DNA of 64,000 bases from the NCBI GenBank assembly GCA_014642895.1, contig BMJD01000017.1, positions 1 through 64,000 of the forward strand, given 5' to 3'. Every line of letters starts with the position of its first letter. The first letter of the stretch is position 1. Below, one piece after another: positions 17,163-25,356 of this stretch. Below the pieces are notes generated by a model. That model worked only from the letters and a program-made list of their open reading frames with translations. It made no database searches and was not told where the DNA came from. Source of the stretch: Lentibacillus populi (GTDB lineage Bacteria > Bacillota > Bacilli > Bacillales > Amphibacillaceae). A program made the position numbers and the translations under genes.

Positions 17163-18221
17163 TTAAATTTTAATGTTCAATTTAATTAATCCGGCCTCTC
17201 TCGCAGAATTAAACATAATTAATAACAATGGGCCAATAATAAAACCGAATAGTCCAAGCATTTTAATACCAAGGAACATGGCTATCAGTGTTACCAGTGG
17301 TGAAAGTCCAATATGTTTCCCCATCACTTTCGGTTCTACTGTACGACGTATCCCGAGGAGAATAACAGCTAATATTGCCAGTTTTACCCCCAATACAGTA
17401 TCACCAGTAATAAGCATAAACAATGACCATGGTCCGAGGATGATGATCGAGCCAATAATAGGTATGAAATCAATAACCCAAATGACAAGCGACATAATAA
17501 TGGCAACTTCAGGGACAATGAGAAACAGTCCTATCAACGAAACGATAAAAATAATCACACTGACAAGAAATTGCGCTTTAAAAAATCCCAGAATTACGTC
17601 CGCTAATCGTTTATTCATGAAAGAAACTTTTTCCGCGGTCTCTTTTTTTAGCAATTTATATGAATTTGCTTTGACAGCGGGTAACTCAAGCATAAATAGA
17701 AATAGAGCAATTAAATAGACAAGAAAACTAACCATGTATTGCGGAATTTTTGCAAACGTTTGTGTAATGTTATCAATAGTAATTTCATTTTTCGCTGTTG
17801 TACTTAAAGAAGAAAGATAATCTTCCAGACTTCTTGATACTTCCTGGACAAATTCCTGTGGCAGGTTTTCGGAATACTGTTTAAAGTTTTTCTCCCATTC
17901 AGCATACACCTCATTTAAATCGTTAAAGTATTCCGGTACATCCTCCACAAAGTTTACTAATTCTGTTACAGCTTTTGTTACAACAAATGTGCCTGCGATG
18001 CCGATGAAAATTAAAAATAACGTAAAAACGATGATTACCGCTGTCTTTCTGTTGGTTTTTGTTTTCCTTTGAAAAAATCCTACCGCTGGATTTAGCACAA
18101 GTGCAGTAATAAATGCAATGATTAATGGAACAGAAATAGGTAAAATAAAATAGATTGCTACCAGGAATATGATGGTTAAAAATATAAGTGTCCATTGACG
18201 TTTTGTGATCGATCGAAACAA
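17163..18221 (-). CDS. AI-2E transporter family membrane protein (YtvI-like)
   Basis: A 352-residue protein of the AI-2E transporter/TerC-like exporter family, with two N-terminal helices, a soluble stretch (about 85-150) and a cluster of C-terminal helices including PIIGSIIILGPW and GKHIGLSPLVTLIAMFLG. In Bacilli such proteins include the sporulation protein YtvI and transporters of unknown substrate, so the substrate cannot be read from sequence. The start is uncertain: TTG 18221 is 14 bp past its AAAGGAG, and an in-frame ATT two codons upstream would be better spaced. It is isolated from neighbours by repeats and a terminator. Confidence 0.8.
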   Translation of the reverse strand: MFRSITKRQWTLIFLTIIFLVAIYFILPISVPLIIAFITALVLNPAVGFFQRKTKTNRKTAVIIVFTLFLIFIGIAGTFVVTKAVTELVNFVEDVPEYFNDLNEVYAEWEKNFKQYSENLPQEFVQEVSRSLEDYLSSLSTTAKNEITIDNITQTFAKIPQYMVSFLVYLIALFLFMLELPAVKANSYKLLKKETAEKVSFMNKRLADVILGFFKAQFLVSVIIFIVSLIGLFLIVPEVAIIMSLVIWVIDFIPIIGSIIILGPWSLFMLITGDTVLGVKLAILAVILLGIRRTVEPKVMGKHIGLSPLVTLIAMFLGIKMLGLFGFIIGPLLLIMFNSAREAGLIKLNIKI

Positions 18222-18400
18222 TTTAATGGGATATCTCCTTTCACAAGCAAATCTTTTTATGTATATGAAAAATATAGCATTTATTTACCTTTTTGAACAG
18301 TTTTTAAAATCGGAATCGGGTAGAAGCTAAAAGGAATGATACGAAGGGTCAAAGTCTATTGATAGTGCATGGGGTGCGCTCTGTCTGTCGTTAGTTAACA

Positions 18401-18439
18401 ACAAAAAACAACTGCTCTAAACGGGGAAGAGCAGTTGTT
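18401..18439 (-). terminator. Terminator of yugN
   Basis: A 12-bp perfect stem AACAACTGCTCT and complement; read on the minus strand it ends in TTTTTTGT just after the yugN stop. Confidence 0.9.
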
Positions 18440-18443
18440 ACCG

Positions 18444-18809
18444 TTATTTTTTATATTGTTCAACTTCCTCCTGTACTTTTGCTACCAAACCGTAAGCCCG
18501 CTCCACAAGGCTTTCCGGGAAGTTTTCATCTTCACCGTATTCGACGCCATGTGGGTAGTAATGTTTCCCCAGGAGTGGTGTTAACAGTTTAATCACTGCA
18601 TTGCCGCGATCCACATCACCTTCAAGGGCATAACCCTGAATACGTATGTAATATGTAATATTTTTTTCTTTGGAATCAATTCGGTAATCATACGTAACAC
18701 GTTCGTAATCCCATTGGCCGGCACGAATAAAAGCGTGTTTACCCATTAAATGGTCTAATGGTTTTAAATCAACGACTGCATCATCTATCCCAGTATTTTC
18801 CAATCTCAT
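18444..18809 (-). CDS. yugN: YugN-like protein
   Basis: A 121-residue soluble protein matching the YugN-like family of Bacilli (pattern MGKHAFIRAGQWDYERVTYDY and a C-terminal LVERAYGLVAKV helix). No function is established. A GTG nine bases upstream is in frame, but GAGGTGG is correctly spaced for the ATG at 18809. It has a good promoter and terminator of its own. In B. subtilis yugN lies elsewhere, so its presence here is a local rearrangement. Confidence 0.8.
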   Translation of the reverse strand: MRLENTGIDDAVVDLKPLDHLMGKHAFIRAGQWDYERVTYDYRIDSKEKNITYYIRIQGYALEGDVDRGNAVIKLLTPLLGKHYYPHGVEYGEDENFPESLVERAYGLVAKVQEEVEQYKK

Positions 18810-18844
18810 TTTTTCCACCTCACATAATTTTCCTCACTATACCT

Positions 18845-18873
18845 ATAATAGTACGAAATTCGCCAAGTTGCAA
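18845..18873 (-). promoter_or_regulatory. Sigma-A promoter of yugN
   Basis: On the minus strand TTGCAA, a 17-bp spacer and TATTAT lie 36 bp upstream of the yugN start. Confidence 0.6.
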
Positions 18874-19015
18874 ATCGAAAAGGTACGCCGAGCAAGCGGG
18901 AATGAATTTTTCCCAAAGTTTCCATCCCCGTTGTTACTTTTGGAATGGAAAGGGAATAATAGATAAAGTAGAATGGAATAGGAACCTAATACATATATTT
19001 AATATAACAATAAAC

Positions 19016-19130
19016 AGGATGTTCAAAAAGTAACCAAATATGCTGCGAACCCGGACGCTTTGTTGTTTGTCTTACTCTCATTACGCCGCATTAAACTTTT
19101 GGCATAATTTGGTGAGTTCTTGAACACATA
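19016..19130 (-). mobile_element. Family A element, copy 4 (divergent)
   Basis: Ends AGGATGTTCAAAAAG at left and CTTGAACACATA at right show the family termini in inverted orientation. The interior is unlike other copies and flanking duplications are not detectable. The remainder of the 18.87-19.15 kb gap shows no gene. Confidence 0.45.
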
Positions 19131-19151
19131 ATTTAAAAAGGGGAAAACTGT

Positions 19152-20219
19152 ATGCGTCTAATTCGAACTATATTAATTCTATTTTTGTTGGCACTTGGGG
19201 CTTTTTATTTGCTGGAAAAACATAATATTTCACCAAAAGAAGCAGTCCATGATATAGGCAATGTATTAGAGGAAAAGAAGAGTATGCTGGAATCAAAATC
19301 TGTTCCGGAAAAGAAATTACCAAAAATAACTTTAAAGGGCGATTTGTTTCTATGGGTTGGCAAATCATCCGGTGAATTAACGAAAAGCCTAGGCGACCCG
19401 TTACGGATCGACAAGAGTGCATATGGGTATGATTGGTGGGTGTATACCGATCAGCATGAGCAGTATATTCAATTTGGTGTACAGGATGGTGAGATTAAAA
19501 CAATCTATGCATCCGGAAATAATTTATCAACCGACCCGATCCAGATTGGCCAATCCTATGATGAAATTACTAAACATTTTTCATTTGCCAAAGAAGTTTC
19601 CTATAATGAGGGGGTCTCTTCTTATACATTTCACTTAAATGATGATGACATCAAAATGCGTCCAATAGCAAAAATTGCCGATAATGTTTTTGTTCAATGT
19701 TATTTTGATACATTTACAGGTAAACTATCCTCCATCCGAATCCTAACGGCAGATGTTCTATTAAAGCACCGGCCGTATAAGATCGAATATCGGGGTGATT
19801 TACCGGACGAGCCTAACTTATCCGACAAGGAATGGGCGAAGGTAGAATCCGGCATGGAGCAGCAAATTTTTGATATTACCAATGTAATGCGCAATCAGTT
19901 TGATAAGAAAAGTGTAAAATGGAATGAAACTGTCAGTAAGGTTGCTTTCCTTCATAGTGAGGACATGGCAGAGAACAATTACTTCTCGCACTACAGCAAG
20001 AATGGTAATGGATTAAAAGAACGATTGGCGGCTAAAGAAGTTTATTATTTATCAGCTGGGGAAAATATTGCTGCCCAGTATCCCGATGCCCCAGCAGCGA
20101 TGGAAGGCTGGCTTAATAGTGAAGGGCATCGTGCTGCCCTTCTGAATAATGATTATACGCATTTAGGTGTTGGCGTTTACCATTTTTATTACACACAGAA
20201 TTTTGTTGAAAAGCCATAG
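19152..20219 (+). CDS. ylbC: CAP-domain protein YlbC
   Basis: A 355-residue protein with an N-terminal hydrophobic segment (residues 4-22, uncleaved anchor or signal), a CAP-associated N-terminal domain (about 65-200, with GDPLRIDKSAYGYDWWVY) and a C-terminal SCP/CAP domain. CAP signatures are HSEDMAENNYFSHYSKNG, AGENIAAQY and WLNSEGHRAALLNNDYTHLGVG. Such proteins are extracytoplasmic; the Bacillus member has no settled function. A terminator lies 36 bp after the stop. Order ylbC-ylbD-ylbE matches B. subtilis. Confidence 0.9.
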   Translation: MRLIRTILILFLLALGAFYLLEKHNISPKEAVHDIGNVLEEKKSMLESKSVPEKKLPKITLKGDLFLWVGKSSGELTKSLGDPLRIDKSAYGYDWWVYTDQHEQYIQFGVQDGEIKTIYASGNNLSTDPIQIGQSYDEITKHFSFAKEVSYNEGVSSYTFHLNDDDIKMRPIAKIADNVFVQCYFDTFTGKLSSIRILTADVLLKHRPYKIEYRGDLPDEPNLSDKEWAKVESGMEQQIFDITNVMRNQFDKKSVKWNETVSKVAFLHSEDMAENNYFSHYSKNGNGLKERLAAKEVYYLSAGENIAAQYPDAPAAMEGWLNSEGHRAALLNNDYTHLGVGVYHFYYTQNFVEKP

Positions 20220-20255
20220 AATGTTGTACAATTAATTTTTTCACGAACAATTAGC

Positions 20256-20286
20256 AGCCCATCTTTCATTTAGGTGGGCTTTTTTG
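20256..20286 (+). terminator. Terminator of ylbC
   Basis: A nine-pair stem (AGCCCATCT with AGGTGGGCT, one G-U pair) followed by TTTTTT. Confidence 0.88.
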
Positions 20287-20336
20287 GTCTTGAACTTAAT
20301 ACAAATTGGACAGTAGAGACGTTTAATATTCCTTTT

Positions 20337-20364
20337 TTGAACGGATCAGATTTCAGGATATAAT
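20337..20364 (+). promoter_or_regulatory. Sigma-A promoter of ylbD-ylbE
   Basis: TTGAAC, a 16-bp spacer and a consensus TATAAT lie about 87 bp upstream of the ylbD start. Confidence 0.6.
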
Positions 20365-20450
20365 TTCAATTCGATTGGATTCTCACAGTATATGAGTCTA
20401 TATCATAAATTAATTAGTAACAGCGATTCATCAATGAGGTGAGGAGAATC

Positions 20451-20846
20451 ATGGAAGATCAATTACATCCGACTGTCAGGGAATTTAAGGCCTTTTTGGC
20501 AAACCATCCTAAATTAGTAAAAGAGATCAGGAAAAGTGGAAGATCATGGCAGGAGCATTATGAGAAATGGGTGCTACTCGGGGAAGATGATCCATATTGG
20601 TCACAATACAAGGAAGATGTTGAGGAAAATTCAGAACAGAAAGGAACAAAGAAGCAATCCGAATTGTTTAGCCAGCTGCTAAAAATGACTGAAAATATTG
20701 ATATCAACAAAGTGCAAAAACAAGTGAAGCAGCTAAGTACGACAATTGCCACCATACAAGAGGTGCTGGGCCAATTTCAGGAAACGAAAAAATCTTCGCC
20801 TGGCCCTAAAAATGAACCCCGGCCAATTAACTGGTTTCGGGATTAA
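20451..20846 (+). CDS. ylbD: YlbD-like (putative coat) protein
   Basis: A 131-residue hydrophilic protein matching the YlbD-like family annotated as putative coat protein. The N-terminal VREFKAFLANHP and the WQEHYEKWVLLGEDDPYW block are characteristic. The C-terminal half is helical and glutamine/lysine-rich. ATG 20451 follows GAGGTGAGGAG; the in-frame GTG at 20439 is itself part of that site. ylbE begins 12 bp after the stop. Confidence 0.85.
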   Translation: MEDQLHPTVREFKAFLANHPKLVKEIRKSGRSWQEHYEKWVLLGEDDPYWSQYKEDVEENSEQKGTKKQSELFSQLLKMTENIDINKVQKQVKQLSTTIATIQEVLGQFQETKKSSPGPKNEPRPINWFRD

Positions 20847-20858
20847 GAGGTGAGATAG

Positions 20859-21092
20859 GTGCAGCAGTTTAGTTACCAATATTTACAGTCACACCCGCAT
20901 TTATTAAACTTTGTCCGTTACAACCCAATTTGGTACCGATATCTAACGAGAGATCCAAACCGAATAGCGGAGCTTGAAAGAGAAGCAAAGAAATTTTACG
21001 GTAAAACGTTTCCGCAACGGCTTGAAAAAATAAGCAATCAGGTGCAAATGGCAGGAATGTTGATTCAGTTTGCCGAATCAATGAAAGATTAG
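20859..21092 (+). CDS. ylbE: YlbE-like protein
   Basis: A 77-residue protein of the YlbE family; the motif FVRYNPIWYRYLTRDP is diagnostic. Function unknown. GTG start with GAGGTGAGA upstream. Co-transcribed with ylbD, as in B. subtilis. Confidence 0.88.
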   Translation: MQQFSYQYLQSHPHLLNFVRYNPIWYRYLTRDPNRIAELEREAKKFYGKTFPQRLEKISNQVQMAGMLIQFAESMKD

Positions 21093-21149
21093 CCAGCTTT
21101 AATATTAGCAGCATTCATGATATGATAAGATTGGAGGTGAAAAACTCAA

Positions 21150-21590
21150 ATGATAGCAACGATGGAATATGTAGATATCCTGGATCGCTCCGAACTGCTA
21201 GGACGGATGGTTTTACAGTCTGATGTCATGGAAGCCTACAATAATTCCCGTGAAGCGTTGGATAATGATGATGAAGCACAAAAGCTGATTAAAGCTTTTA
21301 CCGATATAAAAATACACTACGAGGATGTCCAGCGATTTGGCAGATATCATCCTGATTACAATCAGATCATGAAAGAAGTACGTTCAATCAAACGGAAGAT
21401 GGACATGAATGAGAAAGTAGCAGCATTCAAGGTCGCAGAACGCAATCTGCAAAAATTACTGGATGAAATCAGTCAATATATTGCATTAAGTGTAAGCAAG
21501 GATATTAAAGCACCAAAGGATGGTGCTGCACTAAGTGATGGCGGTTGTGGCTGTGGAAGTGGCGGTGGTTGCGGCTGCCGGGCATCGTAA
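21150..21590 (+). CDS. ylbF: RicF (YlbF), Y-complex subunit
   Basis: A 146-residue helical protein of the YlbF/YmcA family. The signature YEDVQRFGRYHPDYNQIMKE is nearly identical to B. subtilis YlbF (RicF). With YmcA and YaaT it forms the Ric complex, which promotes competence, sporulation and biofilm formation and RNase Y-dependent mRNA maturation. The C-terminal Gly/Cys cluster (CGCGSGGGCGC) corresponds to the tail implicated in iron-sulphur cluster binding. ATG 21150 lies after GGAGGTGA. Confidence 0.95.
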   Translation: MIATMEYVDILDRSELLGRMVLQSDVMEAYNNSREALDNDDEAQKLIKAFTDIKIHYEDVQRFGRYHPDYNQIMKEVRSIKRKMDMNEKVAAFKVAERNLQKLLDEISQYIALSVSKDIKAPKDGAALSDGGCGCGSGGGCGCRAS

Positions 21591-21658
21591 CAGATTAGCT
21601 ATCCACTTAGATAATTTGCTATACTATGTCCAAATAATGTTGTAAGTGAGGGCTTAAC

Positions 21659-21934
21659 ATGAGAACAAACCGTCAAGGAATCATTGTCTGGTTCCAGCAT
21701 ATGAAAAACCTGAGACAAATAAAGCGCTATGGTCATTTGATTTATACATCAAAAAAATTAAAATATGCTGTTTTATATGTTGACCAGGATGAGATAAAAG
21801 ACATTGAAAAAAAGCTGCTGAAGCTTTCCTTTGTATCAAAGATAGATCACTCCTATAAGCCCTTTATTCGGACAAATTATGAGAATGCCAAGCCCGACAA
21901 GGCCAAGCAGTACGATTATAAAATGGGAATTTAA
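21659..21934 (+). CDS. ylbG: YlbG (DUF2129) protein
   Basis: A 91-residue basic protein with the DUF2129 pattern RQGIIVWFQHMKNLRQIKRYG and a C-terminal SFVSKIDHSYKPFI. Conserved and always next to ylbF in Bacilli, function unknown. The start ATG lies after GAGGGC. A cluster of hairpins follows the gene. Confidence 0.9.
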   Translation: MRTNRQGIIVWFQHMKNLRQIKRYGHLIYTSKKLKYAVLYVDQDEIKDIEKKLLKLSFVSKIDHSYKPFIRTNYENAKPDKAKQYDYKMGI

Positions 21935-21937
21935 GGA

Positions 21938-22130
21938 AAGCAATCCTTCGATATAAGATACCCCTTCCTCAGGTACATAATGAACGGAAGGAAAAAGTGA
22001 TTAGAAAACTTGGCATTCGCCAAGCCTTTGGGCGAATGCCTTAGTTGCACTTATGCAGGATAAGAAAGTTTATACTTTCTTATCTGACAAAAAGAAAACC
22101 TGCAGAATGTTCTGCAGGTCTTTTTGCTTT
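21938..22130 (+). ncRNA. Structured segment after ylbG, four hairpins
   Basis: Four consecutive inverted repeats: CCTTCC/GGAAGG (21964-21999), GGCATTCGCC/GGGCGAATGCC (22012-22040), an 11-bp perfect stem GATAAGAAAGT (22059-22084), and ACCTGCAGA/TCTGCAGGT (22098-22119) followed by CTTTTTG. The last is a good intrinsic terminator. The set could be a ylbG 3'UTR or a small RNA; I know no family that it matches. Confidence 0.35.
22098..22125 (+). terminator. Terminator downstream of ylbG
   Basis: A 9-bp stem ACCTGCAGA with its complement, four-base loop, then CTTTTTG. Confidence 0.8.
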
Positions 22131-22180
22131 CTGCTCGAAAACAAAAAGGCAAAGGGAGAGGAGAAACCGGAGGAGAACTT

Positions 22181-22285
22181 ATGGGGAAATGTAAGTCTTC
22201 TCCGTGTTTTGAAACAACTAAGCTAAGTATTAGCTGCCTCGTTATGTTATTATGGACGACCAAAAGAATAATATACGTTTTTTGA
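22181..22285 (+). CDS. Possible 34-residue small protein
   Basis: An ATG preceded by GGAGGAG at 5-nt spacing opens a 34-codon frame (MGKCKSSPCF..., hydrophobic second half with CLVMLLW, basic and aromatic end). The ribosome-binding site can pair with TAAGTCTTCTCC inside the frame, forming a hairpin that would hide it. I recognise no homologue, and it may be chance. Codon use is uninformative at this length. Confidence 0.25.
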   Translation: MGKCKSSPCFETTKLSISCLVMLLWTTKRIIYVF

Positions 22286-22298
22286 ATAGATTTTTAAG

Positions 22299-22466
22299 AG
22301 GATGTTTCAAAATATCACCAAATGATAAGTGCCGAACTATAAAGTTGGCAATAGGGAATCTTCTGCTTCAACAGCAGAGGTCAGCACGGCCCGTGCAACC
22401 CCGGGTACTCTAAGACTATGCCACCTCGACCTTCAAGACTTAGTACGGCGACTTATTGAACACGTA
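22299..22466 (-). mobile_element. Family A element, copy 5
   Basis: Left end AGGATGTTTCAAAATATC and right end TTATTGAACACGTA are inverted relative to copies 1-3. The interior resembles the 32.0 kb copy (AATGATAAGTGCCGAAC, GATCTTCTGCT-like block, CCACCTCGACCTTCAAGAC). Confidence 0.55.
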
Positions 22467-22540
22467 CTTAAAATCCATACAGAATTTTGAGGTATGGATT
22501 GCAACACCTTAAAAGAACAGTCGCTTGTATGTTTGTTTTG

Positions 22541-22549
22541 TGGTAAAAT
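22541..22549 (+). promoter_or_regulatory. Extended -10 upstream of rsmD
   Basis: TGGTAAAAT fits an extended -10 (TGnTAAAAT) 31 bp before the start; the -35 is poor. The same TGTGGTAAAATG string occurs before lspA. Confidence 0.4.
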
Positions 22550-22579
22550 GTCGATTAGCGGCAGTTTGAGGTGAATAAT

Positions 22580-23158
22580 ATGAGAGTAATAGCAGGTGAA
22601 ATGAAAGGCAGACACTTGAAGACGGTTCCCGGTAAGTCAACAAGGCCAACAACTGATAAGGTAAAAGAGGCTGTTTTTCAGATTGCCGGACCTTTTTTCA
22701 CTGGCGGGTTATGTCTGGATCTGTTTGCTGGCAGCGGCTCGTTAGGTATTGAGGCTCTGAGCAGGGGGATGGAAAAGGCAATTTTTATCGATAAACATCC
22801 AAAGGCAATTCAAACCATTCATCAGAATTTAAATGCGCTCCATCTTGAACAGCAAGCAGAGGTATATCGCACAGATGCATATCGTTCGCTAAAAAGGCTC
22901 GCAGAAAGAGGTTTGCAATTCGATTTGATTTTATTTGATCCGCCATATAGTAAAATCGATTATGCCAAATTTTTACATACTATTGAATCATTACAGCTGG
23001 TAAAGCTTAATGGTATTATTTATTGTGAACACGATGCAACCGAAGTTTTACCTGATGACCTTGAACATGTAAAGATTCTGAAACAGGAAAACTATGGGGG
23101 GACAATCGGCATTACTATTTATCACGCATTAACGGACTGTAATACTCCCCACCTCTAG
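22580..23158 (+). CDS. rsmD: 16S rRNA m2G966 methyltransferase RsmD
   Basis: A 192-residue SAM-dependent methyltransferase that modifies G966 (E. coli numbering) of 16S rRNA. Motif I is CLDLFAGSGSLGIEALSRG; the catalytic motif is FDPPYS. The N-terminal RVIAGEMKGRHLKT is typical. ATG 22580 sits after GAGGTGA; the frame's upstream GTG is part of that site. The last 11 residues (HALTDCNTPHL) and the stop are encoded by the left end of a family C repeat, so the native C-terminus has been replaced. coaD follows, as in B. subtilis (ylbH-coaD). Confidence 0.94.
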   Translation: MRVIAGEMKGRHLKTVPGKSTRPTTDKVKEAVFQIAGPFFTGGLCLDLFAGSGSLGIEALSRGMEKAIFIDKHPKAIQTIHQNLNALHLEQQAEVYRTDAYRSLKRLAERGLQFDLILFDPPYSKIDYAKFLHTIESLQLVKLNGIIYCEHDATEVLPDDLEHVKILKQENYGGTIGITIYHALTDCNTPHL

Positions 23159-23346
23159 GCGTGAGTATACCAGCAGCACGTAAATATCCGATTTTAGGAA
23201 CAAAGACTGACCGACATCCTTGTGACCCACATCGTACGAGCCTCGGGCTAACATTCAGTGGGGGAGGAAGGGCAGGCTAAAAACCGTCACGTCCCATGCC
23301 TTCGCCTGCACTAGGACGTCCTGTGCTAAATGAAGTTTCACTTTAC
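23123..23346 (+). repeat. Family C intergenic repeat, copy 2
   Basis: A complete-looking copy: left terminus CACGCATTAACGG, middle GCTAACATTCAGTGGGG and CACTAGGACGTCCTGTGC, right terminus ATGAAGTTTCACTTTA. It starts inside rsmD and ends 50 bp before coaD. Confidence 0.65.
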
Positions 23347-23369
23347 ATCGTGTTACAGGCAATAGTTAA

Positions 23370-23879
<510 letters not shown>

Positions 23880-23880
23880 A

Positions 23881-23923
23881 TTAAAAGAATGCTGCACATG
23901 ATTTTCGTGCAGCATTCTTTTAA
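23881..23923. terminator. Bidirectional terminator coaD/ylbJ
   Basis: A 17-bp perfect stem TTAAAAGAATGCTGCAC with its complement around a nine-base loop; overlaps the ylbJ stop codon. Confidence 0.92.
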
Positions 23924-25128
23924 TTTATAAACCTTCGCCGATAGAGGATGAGTACCGAAATTGCCAAAAAGAGGATCGTAATAAATGGACCAGCGTGCTT
24001 TATGATATCTAAAATACTCACCCAAATAGTTTGATCTGCACCTTCTGAAACGGGGATACTTTCCAGCTCGAACGCCTCCCTGTTTACATATAGTGGTTTG
24101 TATAAAATAATGGTTAAGATACTGGCAAAGAAAGCATGAAGAAAACGTGCAAAAAAATAAGGTGCAAAACGAATATCTGTTCTCGCAATAATACTGGATA
24201 CTTGAGCCTGAACAGAGAGACCGTGAAAACCCAGAATAAAACTGACAATAACCATCTGGGCCAGCAAACTATCAATAAATGTTTGTGATATCATTTGTGA
24301 GCCTAACGTAATTTCGAAAAGTCCCGATAAAAACGGCAGCGCTAATTCTACCGGAAGTGAAATGGCATGGAAAACGAAATGGAATGAATTAGCAATAATT
24401 GGTGAAATACCCAGGATATATAATAATTTTGTGAAAACGGAAAAAAGGATGATAAATCCGCCAACCATTACTAATGTTTTAACCGAATTCAGAACCGCAT
24501 CCCCCATGACTTGTCCAAACGGGCGGGGGTCGTTCAATCTTGTCCGGTGCATTTCTTTAAACGCTCGCGTCAGTGATACTTTGTTTCCCGCTGGCTTTTT
24601 TCCTTTTTCTTTGGATCTTCCGTAAAATCGCATACAAATACCGACAAATGTATTGCCTATATAATGGCAAGCAATCAAAAGGATGCCAAGTTTTAAATCA
24701 TTGAAAAGCCCGCCTGCAATTACGCCAATAATAAATAGTGGACTGGAGGCGTTGGTAAATGCGACTAGTCGTTCTGCTTCAATCTGTGTTATTTGTTTCT
24801 CTTCCCGTAAATGCACAGAAATTTTGGCTCCTGTTGGATATCCGCTAACCATTCCCATTATCCAGGCAAAACTGCCGACGCCAGGCACATTAAAAATTGG
24901 ACGCATGATCGGTTCGCAAAGTACGCCAATAAAATTAACGACACCAAAGCTGATCAGTAATTCAGCAATGATAAAAAAGGGCAGTAATGTCGGGAATACA
25001 CTTTCCCACCATATGTTTAGTCCGCGCACGCTGGCCTCGGAGGCTTCGTCGGGAACTGTCAATATTGCAAATGCGATAAACCCTGTAATTCCGGCTAAAA
25101 CAAGCGTTTTTATAATTTGCTTCAACAT
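23920..25128 (-). CDS. ylbJ: Sporulation integral membrane protein YlbJ
   Basis: A 402-residue protein with about nine hydrophobic segments and nucleoside-recognition (Gate) type blocks such as GMVSGYPTGAKISVHLREE. YlbJ is a sigma-E-controlled sporulation membrane protein in B. subtilis, required for full spore resistance. Its ATG has AGGGGGCT upstream. Divergent from ylbL, convergent with coaD. ylbK, which follows in B. subtilis, is absent. Confidence 0.92.
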   Translation of the reverse strand: MLKQIIKTLVLAGITGFIAFAILTVPDEASEASVRGLNIWWESVFPTLLPFFIIAELLISFGVVNFIGVLCEPIMRPIFNVPGVGSFAWIMGMVSGYPTGAKISVHLREEKQITQIEAERLVAFTNASSPLFIIGVIAGGLFNDLKLGILLIACHYIGNTFVGICMRFYGRSKEKGKKPAGNKVSLTRAFKEMHRTRLNDPRPFGQVMGDAVLNSVKTLVMVGGFIILFSVFTKLLYILGISPIIANSFHFVFHAISLPVELALPFLSGLFEITLGSQMISQTFIDSLLAQMVIVSFILGFHGLSVQAQVSSIIARTDIRFAPYFFARFLHAFFASILTIILYKPLYVNREAFELESIPVSEGADQTIWVSILDIIKHAGPFITILFLAISVLILYRRRFIN

Positions 25129-25356
25129 AAAGCCCCCTAGTGAAGTGCTACCCCTGTACTTCTTTTTTTGATAGTAGTAGAATAATTTTTAGTTCAGCAT
25201 AAAAGCAATAATAAAAACATAATGGTTTGAAAATGTGATCATGTTTTGTACGAGTCTCTATCAATATACGCACATACCCCCGGCATTTATGCCATACACT
25301 TTTTAGACAAACCATTTGTACAGTAGTTGTATTTTGAAATTGGAAGGAGTTATATT

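Noticed and set aside
16839-17173. Plus-strand reading frames of 77-100 codons in the 16.8-17.2 kb repeat
   Set aside because: Similar peptides appear at 27.9 and 52.2 kb only because the DNA is repeated; no ribosome-binding site, frame not preserved among copies.
17173-17718. 181-codon plus-strand frame opposite the AI-2E-family gene
   Set aside because: Antisense shadow of a well-supported membrane protein gene; composition is that of reverse-complemented hydrophobic codons.
18901-18960. Possible attachment site or tRNA remnant near yugN
   Set aside because: Only a loose GGAATGGAAAGG inverted pattern; no tRNA fold and no integrase nearby.
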